Part shown: positions 45,325-53,284 of the stretch, piece after piece
Numbering within the stretch: the first letter of the stretch is position 1
How the letters are laid out: each line of letters begins with the position of its first letter
Assembly: GCF_000281715.2 (NCBI RefSeq)
Contig: NZ_CP124576.1
Location: 2,673,501-2,737,500 of the forward strand
DNA from: Sphingobium sp. AP49
GTDB lineage: Bacteria > Pseudomonadota > Alphaproteobacteria > Sphingomonadales > Sphingomonadaceae
Direction: 5' to 3'
Length of the DNA: 64,000 bases
Translations under genes and position numbers: made by a program
The notes under the pieces: generated by a model
Told to the model about the DNA's origin: nothing
The model's database searches: none
Seen by the model: the letters and a program-made list of their open reading frames with translations, nothing else

Positions 45325-45356
45325 AAAGGGGCGCCACCCACCGGCAGCGCCCCTTT
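45325..45356 (-). terminator. Terminator between the TPR gene and the lipoprotein gene
   Basis: AAAGGGGCGC (45325-45334) and GCGCCCCTTT (45347-45356) are exact complements, with T-rich ends on both strands. A second compound hairpin (45396-45456, with GAAAATGCGC/GCGCATTTTC) directly follows the TPR stop. The TPR gene and the lipoprotein gene are therefore separate transcription units. Confidence 0.8.
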
Positions 45357-45462
45357 TCAAGCATCAAAGACTGGATTTGCGCGCCTTAGAGTCTGTTTGG
45401 ACATGCGCCGCTGGCGCATCCGCATCGAAAATGCGCTCTTTCGCGCATTTTCCAAACGGGTC

Positions 45463-45846
45463 TCAGCGCATCGCGTAGCTGGCCTGCAGCCGATCCATCG
45501 CCTTGATCGCGATATCGCGCGACGAAGCCTCGCTGCCATCCGCCAGAACCAGCATGGCCTCCGGCGCATAGCGCGCTGCCTGATAGGCATTGCGCGCATC
45601 GACCATGCGACCCAGGCCGGCATAGGCATTGCCCAGATTGATGAGACGCGCCGCGTCATTGGCGGCATCGGGACGCACAGCCGTCAGCCGGCGCTCGGCC
45701 CGGGCAAAATCCCCCTGGCTCAGCGCGGCGGCAGCCAGGCGTCCATCAGGCAGGCCGACCTCGACCGAACCCGCCTGCTGGGCGGAAGCGGCCATCGGGG
45801 CAGCCACAGCCACCGCGAGACCGAGAATCGCAGCGACTTTCACCAT
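45463..45846 (-). CDS. Small periplasmic tetratricopeptide-repeat protein
   Basis: A 127-residue protein starting at ATG 45846 with AGGAGAAATGAG upstream. A signal peptide (MVKVAAILGLAVAVAAPMAASA) is followed by TPR-like helices (GRLAAAALSQGDFARAERRLTAV; RLINLGNAYAGLGRMVDARNAYQAARYA). It is upstream of the lipoprotein-receptor pair on the same strand, but strong terminators lie between. Possible role in the same envelope or export process. Confidence 0.8.
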   Translation of the reverse strand: MVKVAAILGLAVAVAAPMAASAQQAGSVEVGLPDGRLAAAALSQGDFARAERRLTAVRPDAANDAARLINLGNAYAGLGRMVDARNAYQAARYAPEAMLVLADGSEASSRDIAIKAMDRLQASYAMR

Positions 45847-45961
45847 CTCATTTCTCCTGAAAAAACTTCCCAACATAGCCAGAAGTATTTCACTTTGATG
45901 ACGTTGGAGCAAGATCAGCAAGGGACCGTGATTTTGTTTTTTATTCGTTTAATTTCAGAGA

Positions 45962-45989
45962 ATTATAAGTTTTACACAAGAGTGTCATA
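45962..45989 (-). promoter_or_regulatory. Probable promoter of the TPR gene
   Basis: On the minus strand a perfect -10, TATAAT (45967-45962), has a weak TATGAC-type -35 sixteen bases upstream. The AT-rich leader runs about 110 bases to the start codon. Confidence 0.5.
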
Positions 45990-46043
45990 AAAGCGTAATC
46001 GAATGATTGGCCGGTTTCAACCGGCGATTCGAATCGCGATATA

Positions 46044-46066
46044 GGCGTGCATGACCGGTGCACGCC
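46044..46066 (-). terminator. Hairpin at the 3' end of ssrA
   Basis: GGCGTGCA (46044-46051) and TGCACGCC (46059-46066) are exact complements with a 7-base loop, followed on the minus strand by TATAT. Likely the tmRNA precursor terminator. The palindrome GCGATTCGAATCGC lies just beyond. Confidence 0.6.
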
Positions 46067-46453
46067 CAGCCGCTCAGATCATCGAAATGGGAAAGGGTCC
46101 GGAGGCTTCTGTTGCCCGGCGCCTCCGGGGGCCGCTGAATTCCCTTCTGTTGCCCGGTGGGTTCAACCGCGCTATTTTAGTATAATGTCAGGCCGTGAGG
46201 CCCTCAATTACGCTGCAATGGCGAGTGCTTCGTTATCGTTGGCACTTGTGAGTTTTGCACAGTTTAACGGCTTACACGGGCCGGGTAAAAGCATCGCCTT
46301 TGAACACACGTCGATCCTAGTTCGGCCCCGTCAGACATCCCGCCGAGCCTTGCGACCTTCCGGGACATGTGGTGGAACCGCCGGGTACTGCCCCCGGGTC
46401 CGCTGCGTCTATTATACGACACGATTTATCACCATAGCCGGGCGAACCCGGCA
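46067..46453 (-). ncRNA. ssrA: Two-piece (permuted) transfer-messenger RNA
   Basis: This is tmRNA, which rescues stalled ribosomes. On the minus strand the acceptor piece comes first (about 46453-46370), ending CGGTTCC-ACCA with T-arm CCGGG-GGCAGTA-CCCGG. A spacer of about 40 bases is removed. The coding piece starts at 46329 with GGGGCCG, which pairs with CGGTTCC to make the acceptor stem. The tag frame (46243-46208) reads ANDNEALAIAA-stop from resume codon GCC; with the Ala carried by tmRNA the tag is AANDNEALAIAA. Downstream are two hairpins (CCGGAGGC/GCCTCCGG at 46099-46128 and one near 46137-46166) whose loops share the 14-mer CCGGGCAACAGAAG. The gene order is that of alphaproteobacterial split tmRNAs. 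The exact mature 3' end of the coding piece is not certain. Confidence 0.92.
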
Positions 46454-46458
46454 CCCCC

Positions 46459-46487
46459 TATATGGCGGCGACCGCGTGATTTATCAA
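46459..46487 (-). promoter_or_regulatory. Promoter of ssrA
   Basis: On the minus strand -35 TTGATA (46487-46482), a 17-base spacer and -10 CATATA (46464-46459) precede the G-run at 46458-46452 where the acceptor piece begins. Confidence 0.75.
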
Positions 46488-46515
46488 GCCGGTGTTGCGT
46501 GAAGGAGGCGGCAAT

Positions 46516-47280
46516 ATGTGTATCGTGGCATTGGCCTGGCGGGCGCACCCGCGCTGGCAGCTCGTCCTGATCGGCAATCGCGACGAATATCATGCCCGCC
46601 CCGCCGCCGCGATGACCCGTTGGGACGATCGGCCGGGGCTGATCGCCGGGCGCGACCTGCAATCGGGCGGCACCTGGCTCGGCGCGGACGAACAGGGCCG
46701 GGCCGCCGTCATCACCAATTTGCGCGGCTTCGGCGATCCCCTGCCCGACCGCGCCTCGCGCGGCGCGCTGGTCACGGACCTGCTGGCCGGTACCGGCACC
46801 TATGCCGATCCCCATGCGGCGACGCTCGACGATTTCAACCCGTTCAACCTGCTGCTCGCCGACCGCGACCGGCTCATCTTCCTCACCAACCGTCCCGAGC
46901 CTCAGCGCAGCCTGCTCGCGCCCGGCCTCTACGGCCTCTCCAACGGCCCGCTCGACCAGCCCTGGCCCAAGACGCTCGCGCTCAAGGCGGCGATGCTGCA
47001 ATGGCTCGTCGCCGGCGCGACCGATCCGGAAAGCCTGTTCGATGCGCTACGCCGCGAAACCCTGCCCGCCACCGGCATCGCCCCGGCCACGCCCTCCGAC
47101 GCCCCGCTGGAACCGCCCCTCTCCCCCATCTTCATCCGCAATCCCATCTATGGCACCCGCTGCAGCAGCATCCTCGCCATCGCCCCGGACGGCGCCGGTC
47201 TCGCCCTGGAACGCCGCTTCGACGCGGAGGGCCAGCTCACGGGCGACAGCCGCATCCCCTTCCATTGGCCGAAATCTTGA
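46516..47280 (+). CDS. NRDE (TANGO2-like) family protein
   Basis: A 254-residue cytosolic protein. It starts MCIVALAWRAHPRWQLVLIGNRDEYHARPAAAMTRW, with the catalytic-type N-terminal Cys and the NRDEY motif that names the family, then SGGTWLGADEQGRAAVITN and YGLSNGPLDQPWPK. TANGO2/NRDE proteins are linked to heme handling or membrane organisation in eukaryotes; the bacterial role is unclear. GGAGG lies upstream of ATG 46516. Confidence 0.92.
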   Translation: MCIVALAWRAHPRWQLVLIGNRDEYHARPAAAMTRWDDRPGLIAGRDLQSGGTWLGADEQGRAAVITNLRGFGDPLPDRASRGALVTDLLAGTGTYADPHAATLDDFNPFNLLLADRDRLIFLTNRPEPQRSLLAPGLYGLSNGPLDQPWPKTLALKAAMLQWLVAGATDPESLFDALRRETLPATGIAPATPSDAPLEPPLSPIFIRNPIYGTRCSSILAIAPDGAGLALERRFDAEGQLTGDSRIPFHWPKS

Positions 47281-47282
47281 TT

Positions 47283-47301
47283 TGGACCATATAATGGTCC
47301 A
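47283..47301 (+). promoter_or_regulatory. Palindromic operator over the -10 of the toxin-antitoxin genes
   Basis: TGGACCAT-ATA-ATGGTCCA is a perfect inverted repeat. The -10-like TATAAT (47290-47295) lies at its centre, so repressor binding would block transcription. It sits 30 bases before the antitoxin ATG. Autorepression by the antitoxin, alone or with the toxin, is usual for this gene class. Confidence 0.75.
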
Positions 47302-47331
47302 TATTTAAGCTTGTCCACCAGGAGCTTTTCG

Positions 47332-47583
47332 ATGCGCATTTCCGTCTCAGAAGCAAAGGGCCAATTGACCGATCTCGTCCGGCGCGCAGAAGCCGGAGAC
47401 GAGGTCATCCTGACCCGCCATGGCCAGGCAGCGGTTCGCCTCGTCCCCATCCGCCAACCTGTTGACGGTGCCAGCCGACGCGCACTGATGGAAAAGTTGC
47501 GCGCGGCCGCGCGCCCCGCCGCTGGGCCGGACGCCGCCCGCAGCCAGGACTTTCTCTATGGTGAGACGGGCCTGCCCGAATGA
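47332..47583 (+). CDS. Antitoxin, Phd/YefM family
   Basis: An 83-residue protein starting at ATG 47332 (CAGGAGCTTTTCG upstream). MRISVSEAKGQLTDLVRRAEAGDEVILTRHGQAAVRLVPI is the Phd/YefM DNA-binding fold. The C-terminal tail (AARSQDFLYGETGLPE) should wrap the toxin active site. It overlaps the toxin gene by four bases (ATGA). Confidence 0.93.
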   Translation: MRISVSEAKGQLTDLVRRAEAGDEVILTRHGQAAVRLVPIRQPVDGASRRALMEKLRAAARPAAGPDAARSQDFLYGETGLPE

Positions 47584-47963
47584 TCGTGATCGATACGTCG
47601 GCGATCATGGCGATCCTGCTCGACGAGCCCGAAGCGGACCGCTGCATCGCCGCGATCGCGGGAAGCGACGTTTTGCTGATGTCAGCGGGCACGCTGGCGG
47701 AAACGCTGATCGTCGCCGATCGCCGCGCCGTCGGAGCAGAGGCAGCCAGGCTGATCGATGGCCTCGGCGTGGAGGTCGCCCCGGTCACGCCCGAAGATGC
47801 CCGCCGGGTTGCCGCCGCCTACACGCAATGGGGCAAGGGCCTTCATCCCGCCGCGCTCAATTTCGGCGACTGCTTCGGCTATGCGCTGGCACGGGATCGC
47901 GATTGCCCCCTGCTCTTCATCGGCGAAAATTTCGCGCGCACCGACGTCATCAGCGCCGCCTGA
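47580..47963 (+). CDS. vapC: PIN-domain ribonuclease toxin, VapC family
   Basis: A 127-residue PIN domain. The acidic quartet is visible: MIVIDTSAIMAILLDEPEA (Asp 5), AGTLAETLIV (Glu, about 41) and NFGDCFGYALAR (Asp, about 96) with a further acidic/Asn site in FIGENFARTDV. VapC toxins cut tRNA or rRNA. The start lies within the antitoxin stop, so they are translated together. Confidence 0.93.
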   Translation: MIVIDTSAIMAILLDEPEADRCIAAIAGSDVLLMSAGTLAETLIVADRRAVGAEAARLIDGLGVEVAPVTPEDARRVAAAYTQWGKGLHPAALNFGDCFGYALARDRDCPLLFIGENFARTDVISAA

Positions 47964-48305
47964 TCACGCCCCCTTGTCGCCATAGACAAAGGCTCGCCGC
48001 CCCGACCGCAGCAGCACCTCGCGCCGGACATAGTCGACCTCATAGGCGTCGGCGCTCGCGACATCCGCCTCGGTCAGGCGGAACAGCGTCCCTTCCACCG
48101 CATCTTCAACATCGTCGCTCGGCTCGACCATCGGGTGCCAGCGCGTGCCGCTCTTGGCGATCACGTCCGGGTCGCTGATCTCGATCATGCGCTGGCGATA
48201 GCCCGGCATCGCGTCGGGCTCCCCCTGCACCAACCGGCCGAACAGCGCCATCTGCACCTCCGCCAGCCGCAGCGTGCCATAGGAAAAGAGCAATATCTCG
48301 GTCAT
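47964..48305 (-). CDS. Gamma-glutamylcyclotransferase / AIG2-like protein
   Basis: A 113-residue protein with the family start MTEILLFSYGTLRLAEVQMALFGR (the YGTL loop), then GYRQRMIEISDPDV, VEGTLFRLTEADVASADAYEVDYVRREVLL, where the conserved catalytic Glu position lies in the Glu-Val-Asp-Tyr segment. The fold acts on gamma-glutamyl amines in some members; here the substrate is unknown. It follows the aldehyde dehydrogenase gene by 16 bases, so the two may form an operon. Confidence 0.85.
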   Translation of the reverse strand: MTEILLFSYGTLRLAEVQMALFGRLVQGEPDAMPGYRQRMIEISDPDVIAKSGTRWHPMVEPSDDVEDAVEGTLFRLTEADVASADAYEVDYVRREVLLRSGRRAFVYGDKGA

Positions 48306-48321
48306 CTGCGCGCTCCTCCGC

Positions 48322-49719
48322 TCAGCCCAGCGCGGCGTTGACGATGCGGATCTGGGTGAATTCCTCCACCCCGGCCAGCCCCTGGTGCCGGCCGATGCCC
48401 GATTGCTTGGCGCCGCCGATCGGCACGTCGAAGGGCAGGTCGAACAGCCGATTGACCCAGACCAGCCCGCTGTCGATTCGCGCCGCCATCGCCTGCCCGC
48501 GCGCCGCATCGGCGGTCCACACCGACGCGCCCAGCCCATAGGGACCGTCATTCACCCGGCGGACCAGTTCCGCCTCGTCATCATAGGCGAGCAGCGGGAT
48601 GATCGGCCCGAACTGCTCCTCGCGCACCAGCCGCGCTTCGTCGGGCAGGTCGGTGACGATCGTCGGCGCAATATAATAGCCGTCCCCCTCGATCGGCGCG
48701 CCGCCATGCAGCACCCGTCCCTGCGCCCGCGCCTCCGCCAGCAGATCGACCAGCCGCGCATATTGCGCCGCATTCTGCACCGGACCGATGGTCGTGCTCG
48801 CTGCCCGGCCGTCGCCGACCACAGCCCGCTCCGCGCATTCGACCAGTGCCGCGCCCAGCGCCGGCATCAACGCGCGCGGCGCATAGATGCGCTTGACGCC
48901 GAGGCAAATCTGCCCGGCATTGCCCATCGCCCCGTCGAACAGGATCGGCGCCACCGCCGCGACATCGGCATCGTCCAGCAGGATCGCCGGATCATTGCCG
49001 CCCAGTTCCAGCGTGAAGCGCTTCACCGTGTCGGCCGCCGCCGCCATCACCCGCCGCCCGGTCGCGGTCGATCCGGTGAAGCTGACATGGGCGATCCCCG
49101 GATGCGCGGTCAGCATCGGCCCGACATCGCCGGCATCGCCCAGCATCTGCACCACCCCGGCGGGGAAGATGTCGGCCGCCAGCGCGCCCAGCATCAATGT
49201 CGTCAGCGGCGTCGTCGGCGCGGGCTTGGCAATCACGACATTGCCCGCGGTCAGCGCCGGCGCGAGCTTGAGCGCCAGCAGCAGCAGCGGATAATTCCAC
49301 GGCACGATCGCCGCCACCACGCCCAGCGGATGGCGCTGCTCGACCACGCGCTCGGTCGCACTCTCCTTCAGCACCACCGGCTCCAGCCGCAGCCCGGCAT
49401 GATAGCGCAGCGCCGCCACCGCCCCCTCTATCTCGCCCCGCGCCTCGGCCAACGGCTTGCCCTGTTCCTGCGTCAGCAGCGCGGCGAAATCCTCGGCCCG
49501 GCCCTCCAGCGCATCGGCGAGCGCTGCAATCAGCGCACCACGCTCGGCAAAGTCGAGCGCGCGCCAGCCGGCAAAGGCCCGCTGCCCGGCCGCCACCGCC
49601 CGTTCCACCTGCGCCGCATCGGCACAGGGCGCGGCGGCAAAGATCTGCCCGTCCGCCGGATTGACAAGGTCGATCGCGCGCGCGCCATCGACCAGCTCAC
49701 CATCGATAAGAAGCTGCAT
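48322..49719 (-). CDS. Aldehyde dehydrogenase family protein
   Basis: A 465-residue NAD(P)-dependent enzyme. Motifs: PWNYPLLLLALKLAPALTAGN, VSFTGSTATGRRV (cofactor loop), general base Glu in FTLELGGNDP (about residue 240) and nucleophile Cys in NAGQICLGVKRIY (about 274). The substrate cannot be read from the sequence; the closest pattern is of betaine-aldehyde or succinate-semialdehyde dehydrogenases. Linked to the downstream cyclotransferase-like gene. Confidence 0.93.
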   Translation of the reverse strand: MQLLIDGELVDGARAIDLVNPADGQIFAAAPCADAAQVERAVAAGQRAFAGWRALDFAERGALIAALADALEGRAEDFAALLTQEQGKPLAEARGEIEGAVAALRYHAGLRLEPVVLKESATERVVEQRHPLGVVAAIVPWNYPLLLLALKLAPALTAGNVVIAKPAPTTPLTTLMLGALAADIFPAGVVQMLGDAGDVGPMLTAHPGIAHVSFTGSTATGRRVMAAAADTVKRFTLELGGNDPAILLDDADVAAVAPILFDGAMGNAGQICLGVKRIYAPRALMPALGAALVECAERAVVGDGRAASTTIGPVQNAAQYARLVDLLAEARAQGRVLHGGAPIEGDGYYIAPTIVTDLPDEARLVREEQFGPIIPLLAYDDEAELVRRVNDGPYGLGASVWTADAARGQAMAARIDSGLVWVNRLFDLPFDVPIGGAKQSGIGRHQGLAGVEEFTQIRIVNAALG

Positions 49720-49911
49720 CCCGCCCCTCTACCGCAGCCATGCCATGCTGCAAGCCTGTCCTACAGCCAGCCCGACGGGCTAGAATGCCGCCATGTCCTG
49801 CGCCCGCACCACCGACAGCCCCCTCCTCCCCGATCCCGCAACAAGATTTCCAACATTTGTTCCAAAATTTCAGAATGTACGGGAAATATGCGAAGTTAAG
49901 CGGGCGATTTC

Positions 49912-50340
49912 CTATTTTTCCGCTGGCGCATCGACCCGGTCGCCATGGCTTTTGGGCGTCGAATTGACCAGGAAATCGACTGGCGCGCCGCTCCTGTTCT
50001 GCGCCCGGTGCGGCACGCCCGGCGGCACTTCCAGCCCCTGCCCCGCTTTGAGCACATGGGTCACACCGCCCGCCTCCAGCGTCAGTTCGCCCGACAGGAC
50101 ATAGAAGAATTGCCGCGCTCGCTGATGATAATGGCGCACTTCCGCCCCGCCCGGCGCGATCCGTTCCTGGATCACCGACATTGCGTCGCGCTTCACCAGA
50201 TGCCAGCCGTCATTGCTGCCGCCCCAGACATAATGTTCGGCATTGGTCCGGTCGATCGGCGCGATCGGCGCCTCGGGCGGGGCGTCGGGCGAGACATCGG
50301 GTGCGGCAGCCAGCAGCAGGGGCAAAAGCAATATCGTCAT
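49912..50340 (-). CDS. Secreted cupin-domain protein
   Basis: A 142-residue protein from ATG 50340 with a signal peptide (MTILLLPLLLAAAPDVS). The cupin core has the metal site pattern HYHQRARQFFYVLSGELTLEAGG (two His and Glu-like positions) and GLEVPPGVPHRAQN. An upstream ATG (50376) would add 12 residues without improving the signal. Function unknown; single-domain cupins often bind sugars or small acids. Confidence 0.8.
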   Translation of the reverse strand: MTILLLPLLLAAAPDVSPDAPPEAPIAPIDRTNAEHYVWGGSNDGWHLVKRDAMSVIQERIAPGGAEVRHYHQRARQFFYVLSGELTLEAGGVTHVLKAGQGLEVPPGVPHRAQNRSGAPVDFLVNSTPKSHGDRVDAPAEK

Positions 50341-50416
50341 GCCCGTTCCAACGATCCGCCCTTCCCATCCCGCCATGCCACTGGCGCACGCCCGACCGCC
50401 CCCCTATAGCTGGACC

Positions 50417-52729
50417 ATGGCATCGACCGAAAAACAGAAGAAAGCCCCCGCGCGCACCAAGGTGCGCCCCGCCGGCTTCCCGACCCGCGATGAGGTGGTG
50501 GACTTCATCACCAGCTCCGACCAGCCCGCCGGCAAGCGCGAGATCGCCAAGGCCTTTGGGCTGAAAGGCCAGGAAAAGATCGCCTTGAAGGCGCTGCTCA
50601 AGGACATGGCCGACGAAGGGCTGATCGACATCGGCCCGGCCCGCGCCTTCCACAAGATGGGCGGCGTGCCCAAGGTGACGGTGCTGCGCATCGTCGATGT
50701 CGACGACACCACCCTGATCGCCACCCCCGAACGCTGGGAGGCCGAGGGCCAGCCCGCGCCCCGCATCCGCGTGGTCGAACGGGGCAAACGCGGCGCGCTG
50801 ACGATCGGCGACCGCATCCTCGCCCGCACCGAGGAAGCGGGCAAGGGCTGGATCGCCCATCCGATGAAGAAGCTGGCCAAGGCGACCGAGATGCTGCTCG
50901 GCGTGGTCGAGGAAATGGCCGATGGCAAGCTGTGGCTGCGCCCGGTCGACAAGCGCATCCGCAAGGATACGCCGATCAGCGACATCGGCACCGCGAAGAA
51001 GGGCGACCTGGTCCTGGCCGAGCCGACCGGCCGCCCGCCGCGGATCAGCGCGCGCGTCACCGACATTCTCGGCGATCCCTTCGCCCCGCGCAGCTTCAGC
51101 CTGATCGCGATCCACAAGCATGGCATCCCCAACGTCTTCCCCGAAGCGGTGGAGGAGGAAGCGGTCGCCGCATCGAAGCTGCCGTTGCATGAGGACAAGC
51201 GCGAGGATCTGCGCCATTTGCCGATCGTCGCGATCGACCCCAGCGACGCCCGCGACCATGACGACGCCGTCTGGGCCGCGCCGGACGAAGACCCGGCCAA
51301 TGAGGGCGGCTACAAGGCGATCGTCGCGATCGCCGATGTCAGCTATTATGTCCGCCCCGGCAGCGCGCTCGACCGCGAAGCGCGCAAGCGCGGCAACAGC
51401 GTCTATTTCCCCGACCTGGTCGTGCCGATGCTGCCGCACCAACTCTCGTCCGACATGTGCTCGCTGCGCGCCGGGCAGGACCGCGCCGCCATGGCCTGCC
51501 ATCTGGTGATCGACGCGCAGGGCAAGGTGAAGAGCTTCCGCTTCTCCCGCGCCATCATCCGCGTCGCCGCCGTCCTTGCCTATGAAAATGCGCAGGCGGC
51601 GATCGATGGCGAGCAGGATAATGCATTGCTCGAACCGGCCCTGAAACCGCTCTGGGCCTGCTGGGCGCTGCTGCGCAAGGCCCGCGAAAAGCGCGATCCG
51701 CTTGCGCTCGACCTGCCCGAACGGCGCGTCGTCCTCGACGAATGGGGCAAGATCGTCAGCGTCGCCGTGCGTGAACGGCTCGACGCCCATATGCTGATCG
51801 AGGATTATATGATCGCCGCCAACGTCGCCGCCGCCAAGGCGCTGGAGGCGAAGAAGGCGCCGGTCATGTACCGCGTCCATGAAACGCCGGGCCGCGACAA
51901 GCTGGTCGCGCTCAAGGAATATCTCGCCACCTTCGACATCGATTTCGCGCTTGGCCAGGTGATCCGTCCGTCCACCTTCAACCAGCTGATCAAGAAGGTC
52001 GGCGAGTCGGAGGAGAAGGAGCAGATCATGACCCAGATCCTGCGCTCCCAGACCCAGGCCTATTATGCGCCGCAGAATATGGGCCATTTCGGCCTGGCGC
52101 TGGGCAGCTACGCCCATTTCACCTCGCCCATCCGCCGCTATGCCGACCTTCTGGTCCATCGCGCGCTGGTCGGCGCCTATGATCTCGAACTGCCCGCGCC
52201 CAAGGACAACGCGATCCCCGACCGCTCCTCCCTCAGCCAGGAGGATTATGAGAATATGGGCCGGGTCGGCGAGATGATCTCGGGCCATGAGCGCCGCGCG
52301 ATGGAGGCGGAGCGCGAGACGATCGACCGCTATGTCGCCGCCTTCCTGTCGGCCCATGTCGGCGAAGTGGTAAAGGCGCGGATCACCGGGGTCCAGAATT
52401 TCGGCTTCTTCGCCACGGTCGAGGGGCTGGGCGGCGACGGCCTCGTGCCCGTATCGACGCTGGGCGCCGAACATTTCTTCTTCGACGAAGCGGGCAAGGC
52501 ACTCCAAGGCGTCGAAAGCGGCGACCGCTATACGGTGGGCCAGCGGCTGGAACTGCGCCTCGCCGAAGCCGATCCGATCAACGGCGCGCTGCGCTTCGAA
52601 CTGCCCGACAATCCTTCCCCGCGCGGCAGCCCGCTGAAACGCGACCGCACCCGCCCGAAAATCCACCGCGGCCGCCCCACCAACATCCGCCATATCGGCA
52701 GCAGCCGGGGCAAGCACAAGAAACGCTAA
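50417..52729 (+). CDS. rnr: Ribonuclease R
   Basis: A 770-residue 3'-5' exoribonuclease. It has an N-terminal helix-turn-helix/cold-shock part, the RNB catalytic domain with IVAIDPSDARDHDDAVWA (acidic Mg ligands, about residue 280), YAHFTSPIRRYADLLVHR, and a C-terminal S1 domain (GEVVKARITGVQNFGFFATVEGLGGDGLVPVSTL) followed by a basic tail (GSSRGKHKKR). It degrades structured RNA and works with tmRNA, which is encoded about 4 kb away. The start ATG 50417 is chosen from the conserved N terminus. Confidence 0.96.
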   Translation: MASTEKQKKAPARTKVRPAGFPTRDEVVDFITSSDQPAGKREIAKAFGLKGQEKIALKALLKDMADEGLIDIGPARAFHKMGGVPKVTVLRIVDVDDTTLIATPERWEAEGQPAPRIRVVERGKRGALTIGDRILARTEEAGKGWIAHPMKKLAKATEMLLGVVEEMADGKLWLRPVDKRIRKDTPISDIGTAKKGDLVLAEPTGRPPRISARVTDILGDPFAPRSFSLIAIHKHGIPNVFPEAVEEEAVAASKLPLHEDKREDLRHLPIVAIDPSDARDHDDAVWAAPDEDPANEGGYKAIVAIADVSYYVRPGSALDREARKRGNSVYFPDLVVPMLPHQLSSDMCSLRAGQDRAAMACHLVIDAQGKVKSFRFSRAIIRVAAVLAYENAQAAIDGEQDNALLEPALKPLWACWALLRKAREKRDPLALDLPERRVVLDEWGKIVSVAVRERLDAHMLIEDYMIAANVAAAKALEAKKAPVMYRVHETPGRDKLVALKEYLATFDIDFALGQVIRPSTFNQLIKKVGESEEKEQIMTQILRSQTQAYYAPQNMGHFGLALGSYAHFTSPIRRYADLLVHRALVGAYDLELPAPKDNAIPDRSSLSQEDYENMGRVGEMISGHERRAMEAERETIDRYVAAFLSAHVGEVVKARITGVQNFGFFATVEGLGGDGLVPVSTLGAEHFFFDEAGKALQGVESGDRYTVGQRLELRLAEADPINGALRFELPDNPSPRGSPLKRDRTRPKIHRGRPTNIRHIGSSRGKHKKR

Positions 52730-52786
52730 GGGATGGGTGGCGAGCGTTGCCGCCCTCTGCCTATATCGTCATCCCAGCTTTTTTTA

Positions 52787-52876
52787 CCGTCATCCCCGCG
52801 AAGGCGGGGATCCATCTCCCACCATAACCCCAGCCGCGAGGTCCGGTGATGGCTTCCCGCTTTCGCGGGAATGACG
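52787..52876. repeat. Interspersed palindromic element C
   Basis: Left arm 52787-52818 holds the hairpin CCCCGCGAAGGCGGGG; right arm 52854-52878 holds TTCCCGCTTTCGCGGGAA before TGACG. Outer ends again carry CGTCAT/ATGACG, as in elements A and B. It lies between rnr and a small membrane-protein gene. Confidence 0.75.
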
Positions 52877-52934
52877 AAAGTCAAATGATAGCGGTCTGCT
52901 TTTCCGTGCCATCAATTATGTGTAGCCAGACTGC

Positions 52935-53225
52935 ATGAAGCCAAACGAATATGCGCAAGCTCAGGGTTGGGATTCCATGATACGTATCATGGTCGTCGGC
53001 TGTCTGTTTCTCAGCGCCTTCATGGCTGTCTGTTCAGCCATCGTCCTCAGCATCCTGGCGGACTCTGGCGATGCCATTCTTCTGCGAAGCGCCTTTTTGG
53101 TGTTTGGCACATTGGCGTTCACGGCGGGCTTGGCTTTCAGAAAAATCGACCGCCTGACCTGGAAGCACTGGTCAGTCATATGCTTGCTCGCCGCGCCAGG
53201 GGCAATTTACATGTTAGTCCACTAA
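52935..53225 (+). CDS. Small membrane protein with three helices, hypothetical
   Basis: A 96-residue protein with hydrophobic segments at about 18-42, 50-68 and 78-95. ATG 52935 has no clear ribosome-binding site; ATG 52977 ([11 protein letters not shown]) has GGGATTCC upstream and removes a polar N-terminal tail. GC content is lower than that of its neighbours. No family recognised. Confidence 0.55.
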   Translation: MKPNEYAQAQGWDSMIRIMVVGCLFLSAFMAVCSAIVLSILADSGDAILLRSAFLVFGTLAFTAGLAFRKIDRLTWKHWSVICLLAAPGAIYMLVH

Positions 53226-53284
53226 GATCTGGCGTTGTTCGCCCCCTTCCCCCCATCGTCATCCGCGCCTATAGGCTGTGTCCC

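Noticed and set aside
45986..46008. Pho-box-like GTCAT/GTAAT pair near the TPR gene
   Set aside because: It points away from the TPR gene and has only two weak half-sites.
46067..46453. tRNA gene (T-loop and CCA-like ends)
   Set aside because: The parts fit a permuted tmRNA: a tag-peptide frame, an acceptor stem joined across a spacer and pseudoknot-like hairpins.
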